Assembly (NCBI RefSeq): GCF_951230135.1
Contig: NZ_CATNVC010000003.1
Location: 310,001-374,000, forward strand
Reading direction: 5' to 3'
DNA from: Butyricicoccus sp. Marseille-Q5471
GTDB taxonomy: Bacteria; Bacillota; Clostridia; Oscillospirales; Butyricicoccaceae
Length of the DNA: 64,000 nucleotides
The position numbers were made by a program, and so were the translations under genes. The notes below the pieces were generated by a model, which was not told the origin of the DNA, made no database searches, and saw only the letters and a program-made list of their open reading frames with translations. This document shows, one piece after another, positions 25,412 to 34,374 of the stretch; position 1 is the stretch's first letter; the number at the start of each line of letters is the position of its first letter.

Positions 25412-27685
25412 TTATTTCTTGTAAAGCAGCCGAATCGAGTTCAAAACACACAGCATGGCAACGCCGGAATCGGCAAACACGGCAAGCCACATCGAGGCGA
25501 TGTTCATAAAGCCGAGCACCATGACGAGCGCCTTGACCGCGAGGGCGAAAATGATGTTCTGCCGCGCGATTTTGCCGGTTTCCCGCGCGATAGACACGGC
25601 GGTCGGCACAGCGGACAGCTCGGAGTTCATGAACACCACGTCAGCCGCTTCGATGGCCGCATCCGCGCCCGAGCCCATCGCCGCGCCGACGTCCGCACCC
25701 GCAAGCACGGGTGCATCGTTGATACCGTCGCCGACGAACATCACAGCGCCGTTTTTCGCCCGCAGGTCGCCCAGCGCGTCGAGCTTGTCGCCCGGCAGCA
25801 GACGGGCGCGCACCTCGTCGATGCCGACGGTGGCGGCAACTGCATCCGCGCTGTCCTCCGCGTCGCCGGTCAGCATCGCGGTGTGCAGACCCTGCCGCTT
25901 CATGCGCGAAACCGCATCCTGCGCGTCGTCCTTAACCGTGTCGGCAATCGAAATGTGGCCGATCAGCCGTCCGTCCGCGGCGAGCAGCACCTCGGTGCTC
26001 CCCTTCTCACCCTGATAGCCAGAAAGGTCGATGTTGTACCGCTGCATCAGCTTTTTGTTGCCGCAAAGCACAGTTTTATCAGAAATTTGTGCCGAAACAC
26101 CCTCGCCCGCCTGCTCGCGCACATCGGATACCGGCAGAGGCTGCACGCCCTGCTCGGCTGCCGCCGCGAGGATGGATTTTGCAATCGGGTGGGTCGAGGC
26201 GGCTTCGCAGGCCACAGCCAGCGCGAGCAAATCCTCTGCCCGCTGTCCGTCGACTGGAACGACCTGCTGCACAACGAAATTGCCCTTGGTAATCGTGCCG
26301 GTTTTGTCCATGACAATGGCCTTCACGTCGGCGAGCGCCTCGAGCGAAACGCCGCCCTTAAACAGGATGCCGCGCTTCGAGCCTGCGCCGATGCCCGCGA
26401 AATAGGTCAGCGGAACGCTCAAAACGAGCGCACAGGGGCACGAAATGACCAGAAAAGTGAGCGCGGTGTACACCCATTTCGACCATTCCCCTGTTATAAA
26501 GCCGGGGATGAGCGCGGTCAGCAGTGCGACGAGCACGACGGCCGGCGTGTAAACGCGCGAAAAGCGTGTGATGAAGCGGTCGAGCTTGGGCTTTTGCGCG
26601 GCGGCGTTCTCAACGCTGTCGAGAATGCGCGTGACCATGCTTTCGGACAACTCGTGCGTGACGCGCAGGCAGAGCAGGCCGTCGACGTTGACGCAGCCGG
26701 ACAGCACGCTGTCCCCCGCCGCGGCACGCACCGGTACCGGCTCGCCCGTGATGGCCGAGGTGTCCAGACGGCTTTCGCCCTCGACGACCTCGCCGTCAAG
26801 CGGTACGCGGTCGCCCGGTCGGACGAGCACCAAATCGCCCACGCGCGCTTCGCCCGCGGGAATGGTGCGTGTTGCGCCGTTTTCGCGCAGTTCAACCGTT
26901 TCGGGGCGCAAATCGACCGCGTCCATAATCTGGCGGCGGCTGCGTTCGACCGCGCGATCCTCAAAATACTCGCCGATGCGGTAAAACAGCATGACACCGA
27001 CCGCCTCGGCGTACTCGCCGATGACGACCGCGCCGATGGTCGCGAGCGACATGAGGAAGTTTTCGTCAAACACGCGGCCCTTTGCGATGTTTCGCACCGC
27101 TGTCCACAGCACGCGCCAACCGAGAATGAGGTAGGACGCGAGCAGACAGACGAGCTTGACGGGGGAGGGCAGCGGCAGCGCCATACCTGCGAGCAGGAGC
27201 GCCGCGCCCGCGCCGATTTCAAGCAGCGGATGACCGCCCGAGACTTCTTCGTCCTCGTCCTCCGGGGCGAGCACACGTGCTTCGCTCTCGATCGACGAAC
27301 AGATTTCGCGGATGCGGGGGAGCAGTGCGTCCGGGTTGTCGCCGGTCACGTGAAGCTTGCGGGTTTCGTAGACGAGAACGCAGTCGGAAACGCCGTCCAG
27401 ACCGCTGATTTGGTGCTGCATTTGCGATGCGCAGTGCGCACAGCCGAGGTTTTGCAGGGTATAAATGCATTTTTTGCCGCCCGCGCGGCGATGAGTGTCC
27501 ACAGGAGCAGGGGAGTGGTGATTGTGAGCATGCTCAGCGTGTTCGTGATGGTCGTGCCCGCAGGCGCAATGCTCGCCGTGGTCGTGCTCATGGTGGTCGT
27601 GTCCGCAGGCGCATGCCTCGCCGTGGTCGTGCTCATGGTGGTCGTGCCCGCAGGAGCAGGCCTGCTTTCCATTTAATTCTGCCAT
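25412..27685 (-). CDS. zntA: P1B-type Zn2+/Cd2+/Pb2+ exporting ATPase
   Basis: A 757-residue heavy-metal pump. The order is: a His/Cys-rich N-terminus with three CxCGHDHHEH units (about 9-55), a metal-binding HMA domain with GCAHC (about 80-85), membrane helices, the SCPCALVLS metal-site motif, DKTGTITKG with the phosphorylated Asp, and GDGINDAPVLAGADVG. CPC with the His-rich end favours Zn/Cd/Pb over copper. I place the start at MAELNGKQ because AAGGAGG is 7 bp upstream; an in-frame ATG at 27727 falls only about 10 nt from the predicted transcription start. The promoter carries an ArsR/SmtB-like dyad. Confidence 0.95.
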   Translation of the reverse strand: MAELNGKQACSCGHDHHEHDHGEACACGHDHHEHDHGEHCACGHDHHEHAEHAHNHHSPAPVDTHRRAGGKKCIYTLQNLGCAHCASQMQHQISGLDGVSDCVLVYETRKLHVTGDNPDALLPRIREICSSIESEARVLAPEDEDEEVSGGHPLLEIGAGAALLLAGMALPLPSPVKLVCLLASYLILGWRVLWTAVRNIAKGRVFDENFLMSLATIGAVVIGEYAEAVGVMLFYRIGEYFEDRAVERSRRQIMDAVDLRPETVELRENGATRTIPAGEARVGDLVLVRPGDRVPLDGEVVEGESRLDTSAITGEPVPVRAAAGDSVLSGCVNVDGLLCLRVTHELSESMVTRILDSVENAAAQKPKLDRFITRFSRVYTPAVVLVALLTALIPGFITGEWSKWVYTALTFLVISCPCALVLSVPLTYFAGIGAGSKRGILFKGGVSLEALADVKAIVMDKTGTITKGNFVVQQVVPVDGQRAEDLLALAVACEAASTHPIAKSILAAAAEQGVQPLPVSDVREQAGEGVSAQISDKTVLCGNKKLMQRYNIDLSGYQGEKGSTEVLLAADGRLIGHISIADTVKDDAQDAVSRMKRQGLHTAMLTGDAEDSADAVAATVGIDEVRARLLPGDKLDALGDLRAKNGAVMFVGDGINDAPVLAGADVGAAMGSGADAAIEAADVVFMNSELSAVPTAVSIARETGKIARQNIIFALAVKALVMVLGFMNIASMWLAVFADSGVAMLCVLNSIRLLYKK
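27546..27660 (-). repeat. Tandem 45-bp repeat encoding the His-rich metal-binding tail
   Basis: About 2.5 units of 45 bp inside the ATPase gene. Each encodes a CxCGHDHHEHDHGE-like block. The units are nearly identical in DNA, so recent expansion or slippage is likely. Confidence 0.85.
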
Positions 27686-27710
27686 GGAGTCGTCCTCCTT
27701 ATCAACAATA

Positions 27711-27770
27711 TATGAATACTTGCTCATATGTTCATGTATTCATATTAATCCTGCGGCGGGGTTTTGTCAA
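27711..27770 (-). promoter_or_regulatory. Promoter and ArsR/SmtB-like operator of the metal pump
   Basis: On the minus strand TTGACA (27765-27770) and TAATAT (27742-27747) are 17 bp apart. Directly downstream is an imperfect dyad with arms ATGAATAC and GTATTCAT (27712-27743) enclosing TTGCTCATATGTTCA, close to the 12-2-12 sites of SmtB/CzrA-type zinc sensors. No ArsR gene lies in the window. Confidence 0.78.
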
Positions 27771-27803
27771 TAGGGTATGCAGAAAATCACACGGCATGAA
27801 TGC

Positions 27804-27835
27804 ACAAAAAAAGAGGAGGGCAAAACCTCCTCTTT
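27804..27835 (-). terminator. Terminator after the PHP gene
   Basis: AAGAGGAGG pairs with CCTCCTCTT across a six-nt loop. On the minus strand it ends in TTTTTTTG, just past the PHP gene stop. Confidence 0.88.
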
Positions 27836-27843
27836 TGACGGAT

Positions 27844-28527
27844 TCAATGCTCGTCGTTCGGCTCAATCAGGGTGTAGTTGCCCGAACGCAGCAGCTGTGC
27901 AAATTCGACGCTGTTCCGGGGCAGCGTGTCGCTCAAAATGCCGGACGCGCCCTCGTCGCCGGGACGGTGGCAATCCGATCCCGCGGTCATAATCAGACCG
28001 TGTTCCTCGGCATAGGCGCGGGCGAGGTCGTTGCGGCTGTCGTGGCGGGGATTGATGTTGAGCACCTCAACGCCATCCAGATATTCGGCCGGAGCGGGGG
28101 TGCATTTGTTGCGGAACGGATGCGCCTGCACGAGCAGTGCGCCGTCTGCGCGGTATTTCGGGACGAAGGCAGCCAGTCCCTCGCGGATGACCTGATCCGG
28201 ATCGGCGAGCAGGTCGTGGCTGAAGCCGTAGAGCAGATAATCGTTGTTGGATTCGTCAAAACGCAGCTCCGCGCCCTCGTAAATCAGGATGCCGTACTTT
28301 TCGGCTTCGCGCTTTAAACGGCGGTAGCCGAGCAGAAACGCATCGGTTTTGCTGCCGGGCGCGGTCAGGTCGATATCGGCATAGTCGAAGCATTCGCGGT
28401 TATAGTGGTCAGTGACACAGATGGCGGAATAGCCGGCGGCCGAGTAGGCCTTCATGAGCGCCTGCGCGCCCAGCCAGCCGCAGTGGCTGATGTAGGTGGT
28501 GTGCAGATGGGTCTCGATTTTATACAT
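27844..28527 (-). CDS. PHP-domain metal-dependent phosphoesterase
   Basis: A 227-residue cytoplasmic hydrolase of the polymerase-and-histidinol-phosphatase fold. Metal ligands are visible as ETHLHT (about 5-10), TDHYN (about 37), a Glu/His pair in EGAELRF and QAHPFRN, and SDCHRPG near residue 194. Members split phosphomonoesters or cyclic phosphodiesters of small molecules. The start MYKIETHLHT follows CTGGAGGG. Its promoter carries an operator almost identical to those of the PfkB and HAD-ABC units, so it probably belongs to the same regulon. Confidence 0.9.
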   Translation of the reverse strand: MYKIETHLHTTYISHCGWLGAQALMKAYSAAGYSAICVTDHYNRECFDYADIDLTAPGSKTDAFLLGYRRLKREAEKYGILIYEGAELRFDESNNDYLLYGFSHDLLADPDQVIREGLAAFVPKYRADGALLVQAHPFRNKCTPAPAEYLDGVEVLNINPRHDSRNDLARAYAEEHGLIMTAGSDCHRPGDEGASGILSDTLPRNSVEFAQLLRSGNYTLIEPNDEH

Positions 28528-28549
28528 GATAGCCCTCCAGATGCAAAAC

Positions 28550-28563
28550 CGTAAACGTTTGCG
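28550..28563. promoter_or_regulatory. LacI-type operator upstream of the PHP gene
   Basis: CGTAAACGTTTGCG, a 12/14 symmetric dyad with central CG. It lies about 15 bp downstream of the -10 box and 22 bp before the start codon. It differs by one base each from the sites at 13763 and 13921. Confidence 0.8.
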
Positions 28564-28578
28564 TTTCGTTCTGTGATT

Positions 28579-28607
28579 ATCATAACGCAAATTTCCCAAA
28601 ATGTCAA
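28579..28607 (-). promoter_or_regulatory. Predicted promoter of the PHP gene
   Basis: On the minus strand TTGACA (28602-28607) and TATGAT (28579-28584) with a 17-bp spacer. Confidence 0.85.
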
Positions 28608-28668
28608 GGGCGGGGGGAGCGTATCGAAGAAAAACTCTTCCGCAGGGAAAAACACGACGATAAATAAC

Positions 28669-28697
28669 AAAAAGGCAGGACAAGTGCCTGCCTTTTT
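28669..28697 (-). terminator. Terminator after glgP, repeated hairpin family
   Basis: Perfect 11-bp stem (AAAAAGGCAGG with CCTGCCTTTTT) around loop ACAAGTG. It lies about 90 bp past the glgP stop. Between the two sits a GGGGGAC/GTCCC hairpin (about 28768-28785) starting right after the stop codon, as in array C. Confidence 0.85.
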
Positions 28698-28785
28698 CTC
28701 CTTCAATCGCGCCGCCGCAGCGCAGAAACGGGGGTGTCGAGCCGTTTCCGCGGGAGCGGTACCCATAGGAGGGACTGGGTCCCCC

Positions 28786-31158
28786 TTATCGTGCGGTGGA
28801 CTCGATCTTCCAAATATCGCTCGCGTACTCCGCAATCGCCCGATCGGACGAGAATTTGCCGCAGGTGCAGATGTTGCGCCAGCCCTTGCGCGCGAAGGCG
28901 ATTTCATCGCACGTATCGCGGTTGACGGTCAGCTTTGCGTCCAGATAGCGCCCAAAATCGAGCAGCAGGTAATACTGGTCGGGATTGTGCCACGATGCGC
29001 CCTTGAGAATCGAGTCGTACAGCTCCTGAAAATATCCCGTGCCGCCGTCGTCAAGCGTGCCGTCCACAAGCGCGTCGAGCACGCGGCGGATGCGGCTGTC
29101 CGACTGGTAGAGCGCGTTCGGGTCGTAGTCCGCCGCGCGGTCGTGAATTTCCTCAACATGTGCGCCGAAAATATAGTTGGCCTCCAGTCCCGCTTCCTCG
29201 ACAATTTCGACGTTCGCGCCGTCGAGCGTGCCGAGCGTGACCGCGCCGTTCGCCATCAGCTTCATGTTGCCGGTGCCGCTGGCTTCGGTGCCCGCGGTTG
29301 AAATCTGCTCGGACACGTCGGCCGCCGCAATGATTTGCTGCGCGGCCGTTACATTATAATTGGGCACAAACACCACGCGGATTTTTCCCGCGACGGCAGG
29401 GTCGGCCGCAATCAGGTCGGACACCGCGCCAATCAGCTTGATGATGCCCTTGGCACGCAGATAGCCGGGCGCGGATTTGCCCGCGAAAAAGAAGGTGGTC
29501 GGCGCAAAATCGGAGAGCTCGCCGCTTTTTATCTCAAAATACAGCTCCAAAATCGCCAGAATGCCCAGCAATTGGCGCTTGTACTCGTGAATGCGCTTGA
29601 TTTGCACGTCAAAAACCGTGTCGGGATCGACCTCGATGCCGTGCACGCGCCGCAGCCACGCGGCAAAGGCCTGATGGCGGGTTTTCTTTATTGAAATAAA
29701 CTCCCGCAGCACGCCTTGGTCGTTTTCAAAGGACAGCAGCTCACGCAGGGCGGACAGGTCGGTCAGCCAGCGCTCTGAGCCGAGCAGGCGGGTGAGCAGC
29801 GCCGACAATTCAGGGTTTGCGAGCGCCAGCCAGCGGCGCTGGGTGATGCCGTTGGTCTTGTTCTGGAAGCGCTCGGGGTAGACGGCGTACCAGTCGGCGA
29901 GCACGCTGCTTTTGAGGATTTCGGTGTGCAGCCGCGCGACGCCGTTGACGAAACGCCCTGCGTAAACCGCAAGATCGGCCATGTGCGCCGCGTCCCCCCG
30001 GGTAATGGACATGCGGGAAATGCGGTCGGCAGGCACGCCGCGGTCGGTCAGCTCGCGGTGCAGGCGGGCGTCAATCTGCTCGATGATGGCGTACATGCCG
30101 GGCACGGCGCGTTCAAGCAAGTCCTTCGGCCAGGTTTCGAGCGCCTCGGGCATGACGGTATGGTTGGTGTAGCAGAAGACCGCGCGAGCGATTTCAAATG
30201 CGTCGTCGAAGGAAAGCCCCTCGTTTTTCAGCAGGCGAATCAGCTCGGGAATGGCGAGCACGGGGTGCGTGTCATTGAGCTGCACGGCGTGCAGGGCGGC
30301 AAACTGCAAAAAATCTGTGCCGTGCACGCGCTTGTAGGCGCGCACCATGTCCTGCAGCGAGGCCGAGGAGAAGAAATACTCCTGCTCCAGCCGCAGAATC
30401 TTGCCCTCGTCGCTCGAGTCGTTCGGGTATAGCACCCGGGAAATATCCTCGGCACGGTTTTTGGCTTCAACCGCGCCGTCGTAATCCTGATCGTTAAAGC
30501 GCATGAAATCAAAGGGAATCAGCGGCTCCGCCTGCCACAGGCGCAGCGTGCCGATGTTGTGCGTGCCGTAGCCGATGACCGGCATATCGTACGGCACGGC
30601 GCGGACGGTGTGCCGCCCGAAGGCAACCTCAACCGCTTCCTCGTCGCAGCGCACCGACCACGGGTCGCCCCAGTGCGTCCAGTCGTCCGGCTGTTCCTTT
30701 TGAAAACCCTGCTCGATCTGCTGCTTGAACAGACCGTAGCGGTAGCGGATACCGTAGCCGTCAAGCGGGAGCGACAGGGTGGCGGCCGAGTCGAGATAGC
30801 AGGCGGCGAGCCGTCCCAAACCGCCGTTGCCGAGCGCGGCGTCCTCAACCGACTCCAGTTCCTCAAGCGAGGCGCCCTGCGCGCGCAGCAATTCTTCGAC
30901 CTCCTGCGTCATGCCAAGGCAGAGCAGGTTGTTGAAAATTGCGCGGCCGACGAGAAATTCTGCCGAAAGATAAAATGTATGGCGTGCGGCGGCGTGCGCC
31001 GCGCGGCTGGTGCGCCAATCGGCGGAAATGACGTTCATCATCGCGCGTGACAACGCCATGTGCAGCTCGTTTGGACTGGCTTCGGCGGCCGTTTTGTGAT
31101 ATTCGCGCAGCAAAAATGTGTCCAGTGCGGTTTGTACGGCCTTCATTCGTTCGGTCAT
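28786..31158 (-). CDS. glgP: Glycogen/maltodextrin phosphorylase
   Basis: A 790-residue cytoplasmic enzyme releasing glucose 1-phosphate from alpha-1,4-glucans using phosphate. The pyridoxal-phosphate lysine lies in EASGTGNMKLMANGA near residue 640, and conserved segments such as GNGGLGRLAACYLDS are present. The start MTERMKAV is used because AGGAGGAA precedes it; that site is itself inside the last codons of malQ, which overlaps this start by 4 bp. It ends the malE-F-G-malQ-glgP operon and turns imported dextrins into phosphorylated glucose. Confidence 0.97.
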   Translation of the reverse strand: MTERMKAVQTALDTFLLREYHKTAAEASPNELHMALSRAMMNVISADWRTSRAAHAAARHTFYLSAEFLVGRAIFNNLLCLGMTQEVEELLRAQGASLEELESVEDAALGNGGLGRLAACYLDSAATLSLPLDGYGIRYRYGLFKQQIEQGFQKEQPDDWTHWGDPWSVRCDEEAVEVAFGRHTVRAVPYDMPVIGYGTHNIGTLRLWQAEPLIPFDFMRFNDQDYDGAVEAKNRAEDISRVLYPNDSSDEGKILRLEQEYFFSSASLQDMVRAYKRVHGTDFLQFAALHAVQLNDTHPVLAIPELIRLLKNEGLSFDDAFEIARAVFCYTNHTVMPEALETWPKDLLERAVPGMYAIIEQIDARLHRELTDRGVPADRISRMSITRGDAAHMADLAVYAGRFVNGVARLHTEILKSSVLADWYAVYPERFQNKTNGITQRRWLALANPELSALLTRLLGSERWLTDLSALRELLSFENDQGVLREFISIKKTRHQAFAAWLRRVHGIEVDPDTVFDVQIKRIHEYKRQLLGILAILELYFEIKSGELSDFAPTTFFFAGKSAPGYLRAKGIIKLIGAVSDLIAADPAVAGKIRVVFVPNYNVTAAQQIIAAADVSEQISTAGTEASGTGNMKLMANGAVTLGTLDGANVEIVEEAGLEANYIFGAHVEEIHDRAADYDPNALYQSDSRIRRVLDALVDGTLDDGGTGYFQELYDSILKGASWHNPDQYYLLLDFGRYLDAKLTVNRDTCDEIAFARKGWRNICTCGKFSSDRAIAEYASDIWKIESTAR

Positions 31159-32660
31159 TTGGATTCCTCCTTTGATGCATCGGGTGGAAGACGGCGGTAA
31201 AGCGCGGTATCGTGATATAGCCGCCGCGTAAGGGTTTCGGTGAACGCGCCCGGACGCATGCGCCACGTCCAGTTGCCGCCGAGGGTGGACGGAGTGTTCA
31301 TCCGCGCCTCGCTCCCAAGGCCGAGCACGTCCTGCATGGTGACGATGGCGGTGTCGCCCGCGCTCGCCCAGACGGCACGCATCACGCCCCAGTTCCAACC
31401 CTCTTCGGCGGTCAGGCGCAGATAGGCGCGGGCAAAGGCGGCGTCCTCGGAAGGCGCGGTCTGCATCCAGCCGTTGATGGTATCGTTATCATGCGTGCCC
31501 GCATAGACCACGCAGTTTTTGGTGTAGTTGTGGGGCAGATAGTCGCTGTCCTCGCGGCTGTCAAAGGCAAATTGCAGCAGCTTCATGCCCGGAAAACCCG
31601 ATTCCAGCAGCAAACGGCGCACCGAATCGGTCAGATAGCCCAAGTCCTCCGCGATAATCGGTCGCGCGCCGAGCGCATCGTGCAGGGCGCGAAACAGCTC
31701 CATGCCCGGCCCCTGCCGCCAGCGGCCGTTTTTCGCGTCCGCATCGCCCGCGGGCACGGCGTAATAGGTGTCAAAGCCGCGGAAATGGTCGATGCGCAGC
31801 ACGTCGAACAGGTCAAACTGCCGCCGCACGCGCGAAATCCACCACGAATAGCCCTCGCGGGCGTGCGCGTCCCAGTCGAACAGGGGATTGCCCCAAAGCT
31901 GCCCCTTGTCGGTAAAGCCGTCGGGCGGCACACCGGCAACCTCGGTCGGGCGCAGCGACGCGTCAAGCTGGAACAGACCGGGGTTTGCCCACACATCGGC
32001 GCTGTCCGCCGAAACGTAGATAGGCAAATCGCCGATGATGCGCACGCCAAGGCCGTTTGCGTAGGTCTTGAGCGCCGCCCACTGCCGGAAAAACAGGTAC
32101 TGCGCCGCGCGGCAGAGCGACATTTGGTAAGCATGCTCAAGCCTTGCAGCCTCAAGCGCCTGTCGCTCGCGGAAGCGCAGCCCAAGTTCCCATTCGGACC
32201 ACGGTGCGCCGCCGTGTGCCGTCTTGAGGGCGAAAAACAGCGCGTAATCCTCAAGCCAGTCGGCGTTTTCGGTGCAGAATGTGTCAAAATCCTCGTTTTC
32301 TGTTTCCAGCAGCCGTGAGCATGCTCGGTCGAGCACCTCGAAACGGTGCTGATAGAGCAGGCCGAAGTCCACGTGCTCCGCGTCCTGTCCCCAGTCTATG
32401 GTCTGGTATTCGGCGGGGGCAAGCAGGTGCTCGTCGCACAGGGTGTCGAGGTCAATCAGGTACGGATTGCCCGCGAAGGTCGAAAACGACTGGTAGGGCG
32501 AGTCGCCGTAGCCGGTCGGGCCGACGGGGAGAATCTGCCAAAATGTCTGCCCGGCCTCGTGCAGGCGGTCGACAAAGGCACGTGCCTCAGCGCCCAGCGT
32601 GCCAACGCCCCAACGGGACGGCAGCGAGGTAATGTGCAGCAAAATGCCGCTTGTTCGCAT
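31155..32660 (-). CDS. malQ: 4-alpha-glucanotransferase (amylomaltase)
   Basis: A 501-residue GH77 enzyme that disproportionates maltodextrins, giving glucose and longer chains for GlgP. The N-terminus GILLHITSLPSRWGVGTLG is the family signature. The catalytic residues are consistent with LRIDHFRGF (nucleophile Asp), IAEDLGYLT (acid Glu) and the late GTHDNDT. AAAGGAGGGG precedes the ATG. It overlaps glgP by the ATGA arrangement and lies 16 bp after the second permease gene. Confidence 0.97.
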   Translation of the reverse strand: MRTSGILLHITSLPSRWGVGTLGAEARAFVDRLHEAGQTFWQILPVGPTGYGDSPYQSFSTFAGNPYLIDLDTLCDEHLLAPAEYQTIDWGQDAEHVDFGLLYQHRFEVLDRACSRLLETENEDFDTFCTENADWLEDYALFFALKTAHGGAPWSEWELGLRFRERQALEAARLEHAYQMSLCRAAQYLFFRQWAALKTYANGLGVRIIGDLPIYVSADSADVWANPGLFQLDASLRPTEVAGVPPDGFTDKGQLWGNPLFDWDAHAREGYSWWISRVRRQFDLFDVLRIDHFRGFDTYYAVPAGDADAKNGRWRQGPGMELFRALHDALGARPIIAEDLGYLTDSVRRLLLESGFPGMKLLQFAFDSREDSDYLPHNYTKNCVVYAGTHDNDTINGWMQTAPSEDAAFARAYLRLTAEEGWNWGVMRAVWASAGDTAIVTMQDVLGLGSEARMNTPSTLGGNWTWRMRPGAFTETLTRRLYHDTALYRRLPPDASKEESK

Positions 32661-32676
32661 AAAAAACCCCTCCTTT

Positions 32677-33507
32677 TCAGCCCTTGACCGCGCCCGCGGC
32701 CACGCCCTTGATGATGTGCTTTTGCAGCGCCAGATAAAAAACGATGATCGGCACGATGGCGAGCACAAGCATTGCCATCATCGCGCCCCAGTCGATCGAG
32801 CCGTAGCCGCCCTTGAGGTATTGGATGGCGATGGGCAGGGTTTTGTATTTTTTCTGGTTGAGCACGAGCAGCGGCAGCAGATAGTCGTTCCAAATCCACA
32901 TCGTTTCCAGAATGCCGACCGAAATCAGCGTCGGCCGCAGCATGGGCAGCACGGCGAAGAAGAAGGTCTGCGTGGGTGAGCAGCCGTCAATCATCGCGGC
33001 CTCCTCGACCTCAATCGGAATCGACCGCATGAAGCCGCAGAACAAAAACACGGCCAGACCCGCACCGAAGCCCAGATAAACCGGCACAATGCCGATGGGC
33101 GTGTTCAAACGCAGCAAATCGGTCACCTTGGACAGGGGAAACATGACCATTTGGAAGGGCACAACCATGGCAAACAGGCATAGCGTATAGAAAATGCGGC
33201 TGAACGGCCCGGGCACGCGCGTGATATACCACGCGCACATTGAGGTGCACAGTAAAATGACAGCGACCGACACGGTTGTGATAAACACACTGTAGCCGAA
33301 TGCCCGCCAGAAGTCAATTTTTTCGATGCCAGAGGTGTAGTTCTCCAGCCCGACAAAGGTGTCGGCGTTGGGCAGAGCGAAGGGATAGCGGTTAATATAG
33401 GCCTTGCGCTTGAAGGAGTTCATCAGCACAATCAGAATCGGTGCGATATACACGACCGAAATGACCGAAAACAGAATGGTCAGCGCGGGATTTCGCCTTT
33501 TCTTCAT
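32677..33507 (-). CDS. Carbohydrate ABC permease, MalG-like
   Basis: A 276-residue inner-membrane subunit of a CUT1-family importer with six hydrophobic segments and the EAA loop EVEEAAMIDGCSPTQTFFFA at about 186-205. AGGTGC and GGGAGG precede the ATG, which overlaps the stop of the MalF-like gene by 4 bp. It pairs with the MalF-like protein to form the channel. The ATPase is not in the window; in many Firmicutes a shared MsmK-type ATPase serves such systems. Confidence 0.94.
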   Translation of the reverse strand: MKKRRNPALTILFSVISVVYIAPILIVLMNSFKRKAYINRYPFALPNADTFVGLENYTSGIEKIDFWRAFGYSVFITTVSVAVILLCTSMCAWYITRVPGPFSRIFYTLCLFAMVVPFQMVMFPLSKVTDLLRLNTPIGIVPVYLGFGAGLAVFLFCGFMRSIPIEVEEAAMIDGCSPTQTFFFAVLPMLRPTLISVGILETMWIWNDYLLPLLVLNQKKYKTLPIAIQYLKGGYGSIDWGAMMAMLVLAIVPIIVFYLALQKHIIKGVAAGAVKG

Positions 33508-34346
33508 TGCTGCACCTCCCGCGAGCGGGTCAGGCGTGTCTGAATCATGGCAAGCAGGGCGACGAGCAGGAAGAATACGACCGCCTTGGCCTGTCCCACG
33601 CCCTCCCAACCGGCACGGCCGTAGAAGGTGTTATAAATGTTCAGCGCGAGCAGCTCGGTCATCTGCGAGGGTTGACCGGCGGTCAGCGCAAGGTTCTGGT
33701 CGAACAGCTTGAAGGAATTGGTCAGCGTCAGAAAGGTGCAGATGGTGATGGCAGGCATCGACATCGGCACGGTCACGCGGAAGAGCAGCTGCCGTCCGTT
33801 CGCGCCGTCAATGCGGGCGGCCTCGTACAGCGCGTCCGGAATGGACTGCAGACCCGCGATATAAATAATCATCATATAGCCGATCTGCTGCCAGCACATC
33901 AGCACGACCAGTCCCCAAAAGCCGTAAACGCTGCTGTAGGTCAGCGTACGCCCGAATATGCTCAGAATGCCGTTAAAAATCAGCTGCCAGATGTAGCCCA
34001 GCACGATGCCGCCAATTAAATTGGGCAGAAAAAACACCGCGCGGAATACATTGGTGCCGCGAAAGCTGCGTGTGAGCAACAGAGCGGCCGCAAAGGCCAG
34101 CACGTTAATCAGCACAACGGTGACCGCGGTAAACGCCGCCGTAAACCACAGCGAGTGCAGAAAAACACCGTCACCCGCGAGCGCGCGGTAATTGGCAAGG
34201 CCGGTAAACTGCGCGTCGGAAATGGTTGTAAAGCGGCAGAAAGACAGATAAATGCCCAGAATAAACGGCACGAAAAAGCCGATCACAAAGGCGGCAAGCG
34301 TCGGCAGTGCGAATAGGGCAAAGGTTTTTTTGATGGCCTTTTCCAT
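33504..34346 (-). CDS. Carbohydrate ABC permease, MalF-like
   Basis: A 280-residue inner-membrane subunit with six hydrophobic segments and the EAA loop ALYEAARIDGANGRQLLFRV. It lacks the large periplasmic loop of enterobacterial MalF, as is usual in Gram-positive CUT1 permeases. It follows the binding-protein gene by 74 bp, a gap filled by a strong hairpin (34375-34412), and overlaps the MalG-like gene. Confidence 0.94.
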   Translation of the reverse strand: MEKAIKKTFALFALPTLAAFVIGFFVPFILGIYLSFCRFTTISDAQFTGLANYRALAGDGVFLHSLWFTAAFTAVTVVLINVLAFAAALLLTRSFRGTNVFRAVFFLPNLIGGIVLGYIWQLIFNGILSIFGRTLTYSSVYGFWGLVVLMCWQQIGYMMIIYIAGLQSIPDALYEAARIDGANGRQLLFRVTVPMSMPAITICTFLTLTNSFKLFDQNLALTAGQPSQMTELLALNIYNTFYGRAGWEGVGQAKAVVFFLLVALLAMIQTRLTRSREVQQ

Positions 34347-34374
34347 TGGATACGCTCCTTTTCCGGGGATAAAC

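Noticed and set aside
27685-27727. Start of the metal pump at the upstream ATG (27727)
   Set aside because: It would lie about 10 nt from the predicted transcription start, inside the operator, with no ribosome site, whereas the ATG at 27685 follows AAGGAGG.
13763-28563. The three CGTTTGCG operators as CcpA cre sites
   Set aside because: The core is similar to cre, but the conserved outer C and G bases do not fit the cre ends, and two LacI genes lie in the locus. CcpA binding is not excluded.
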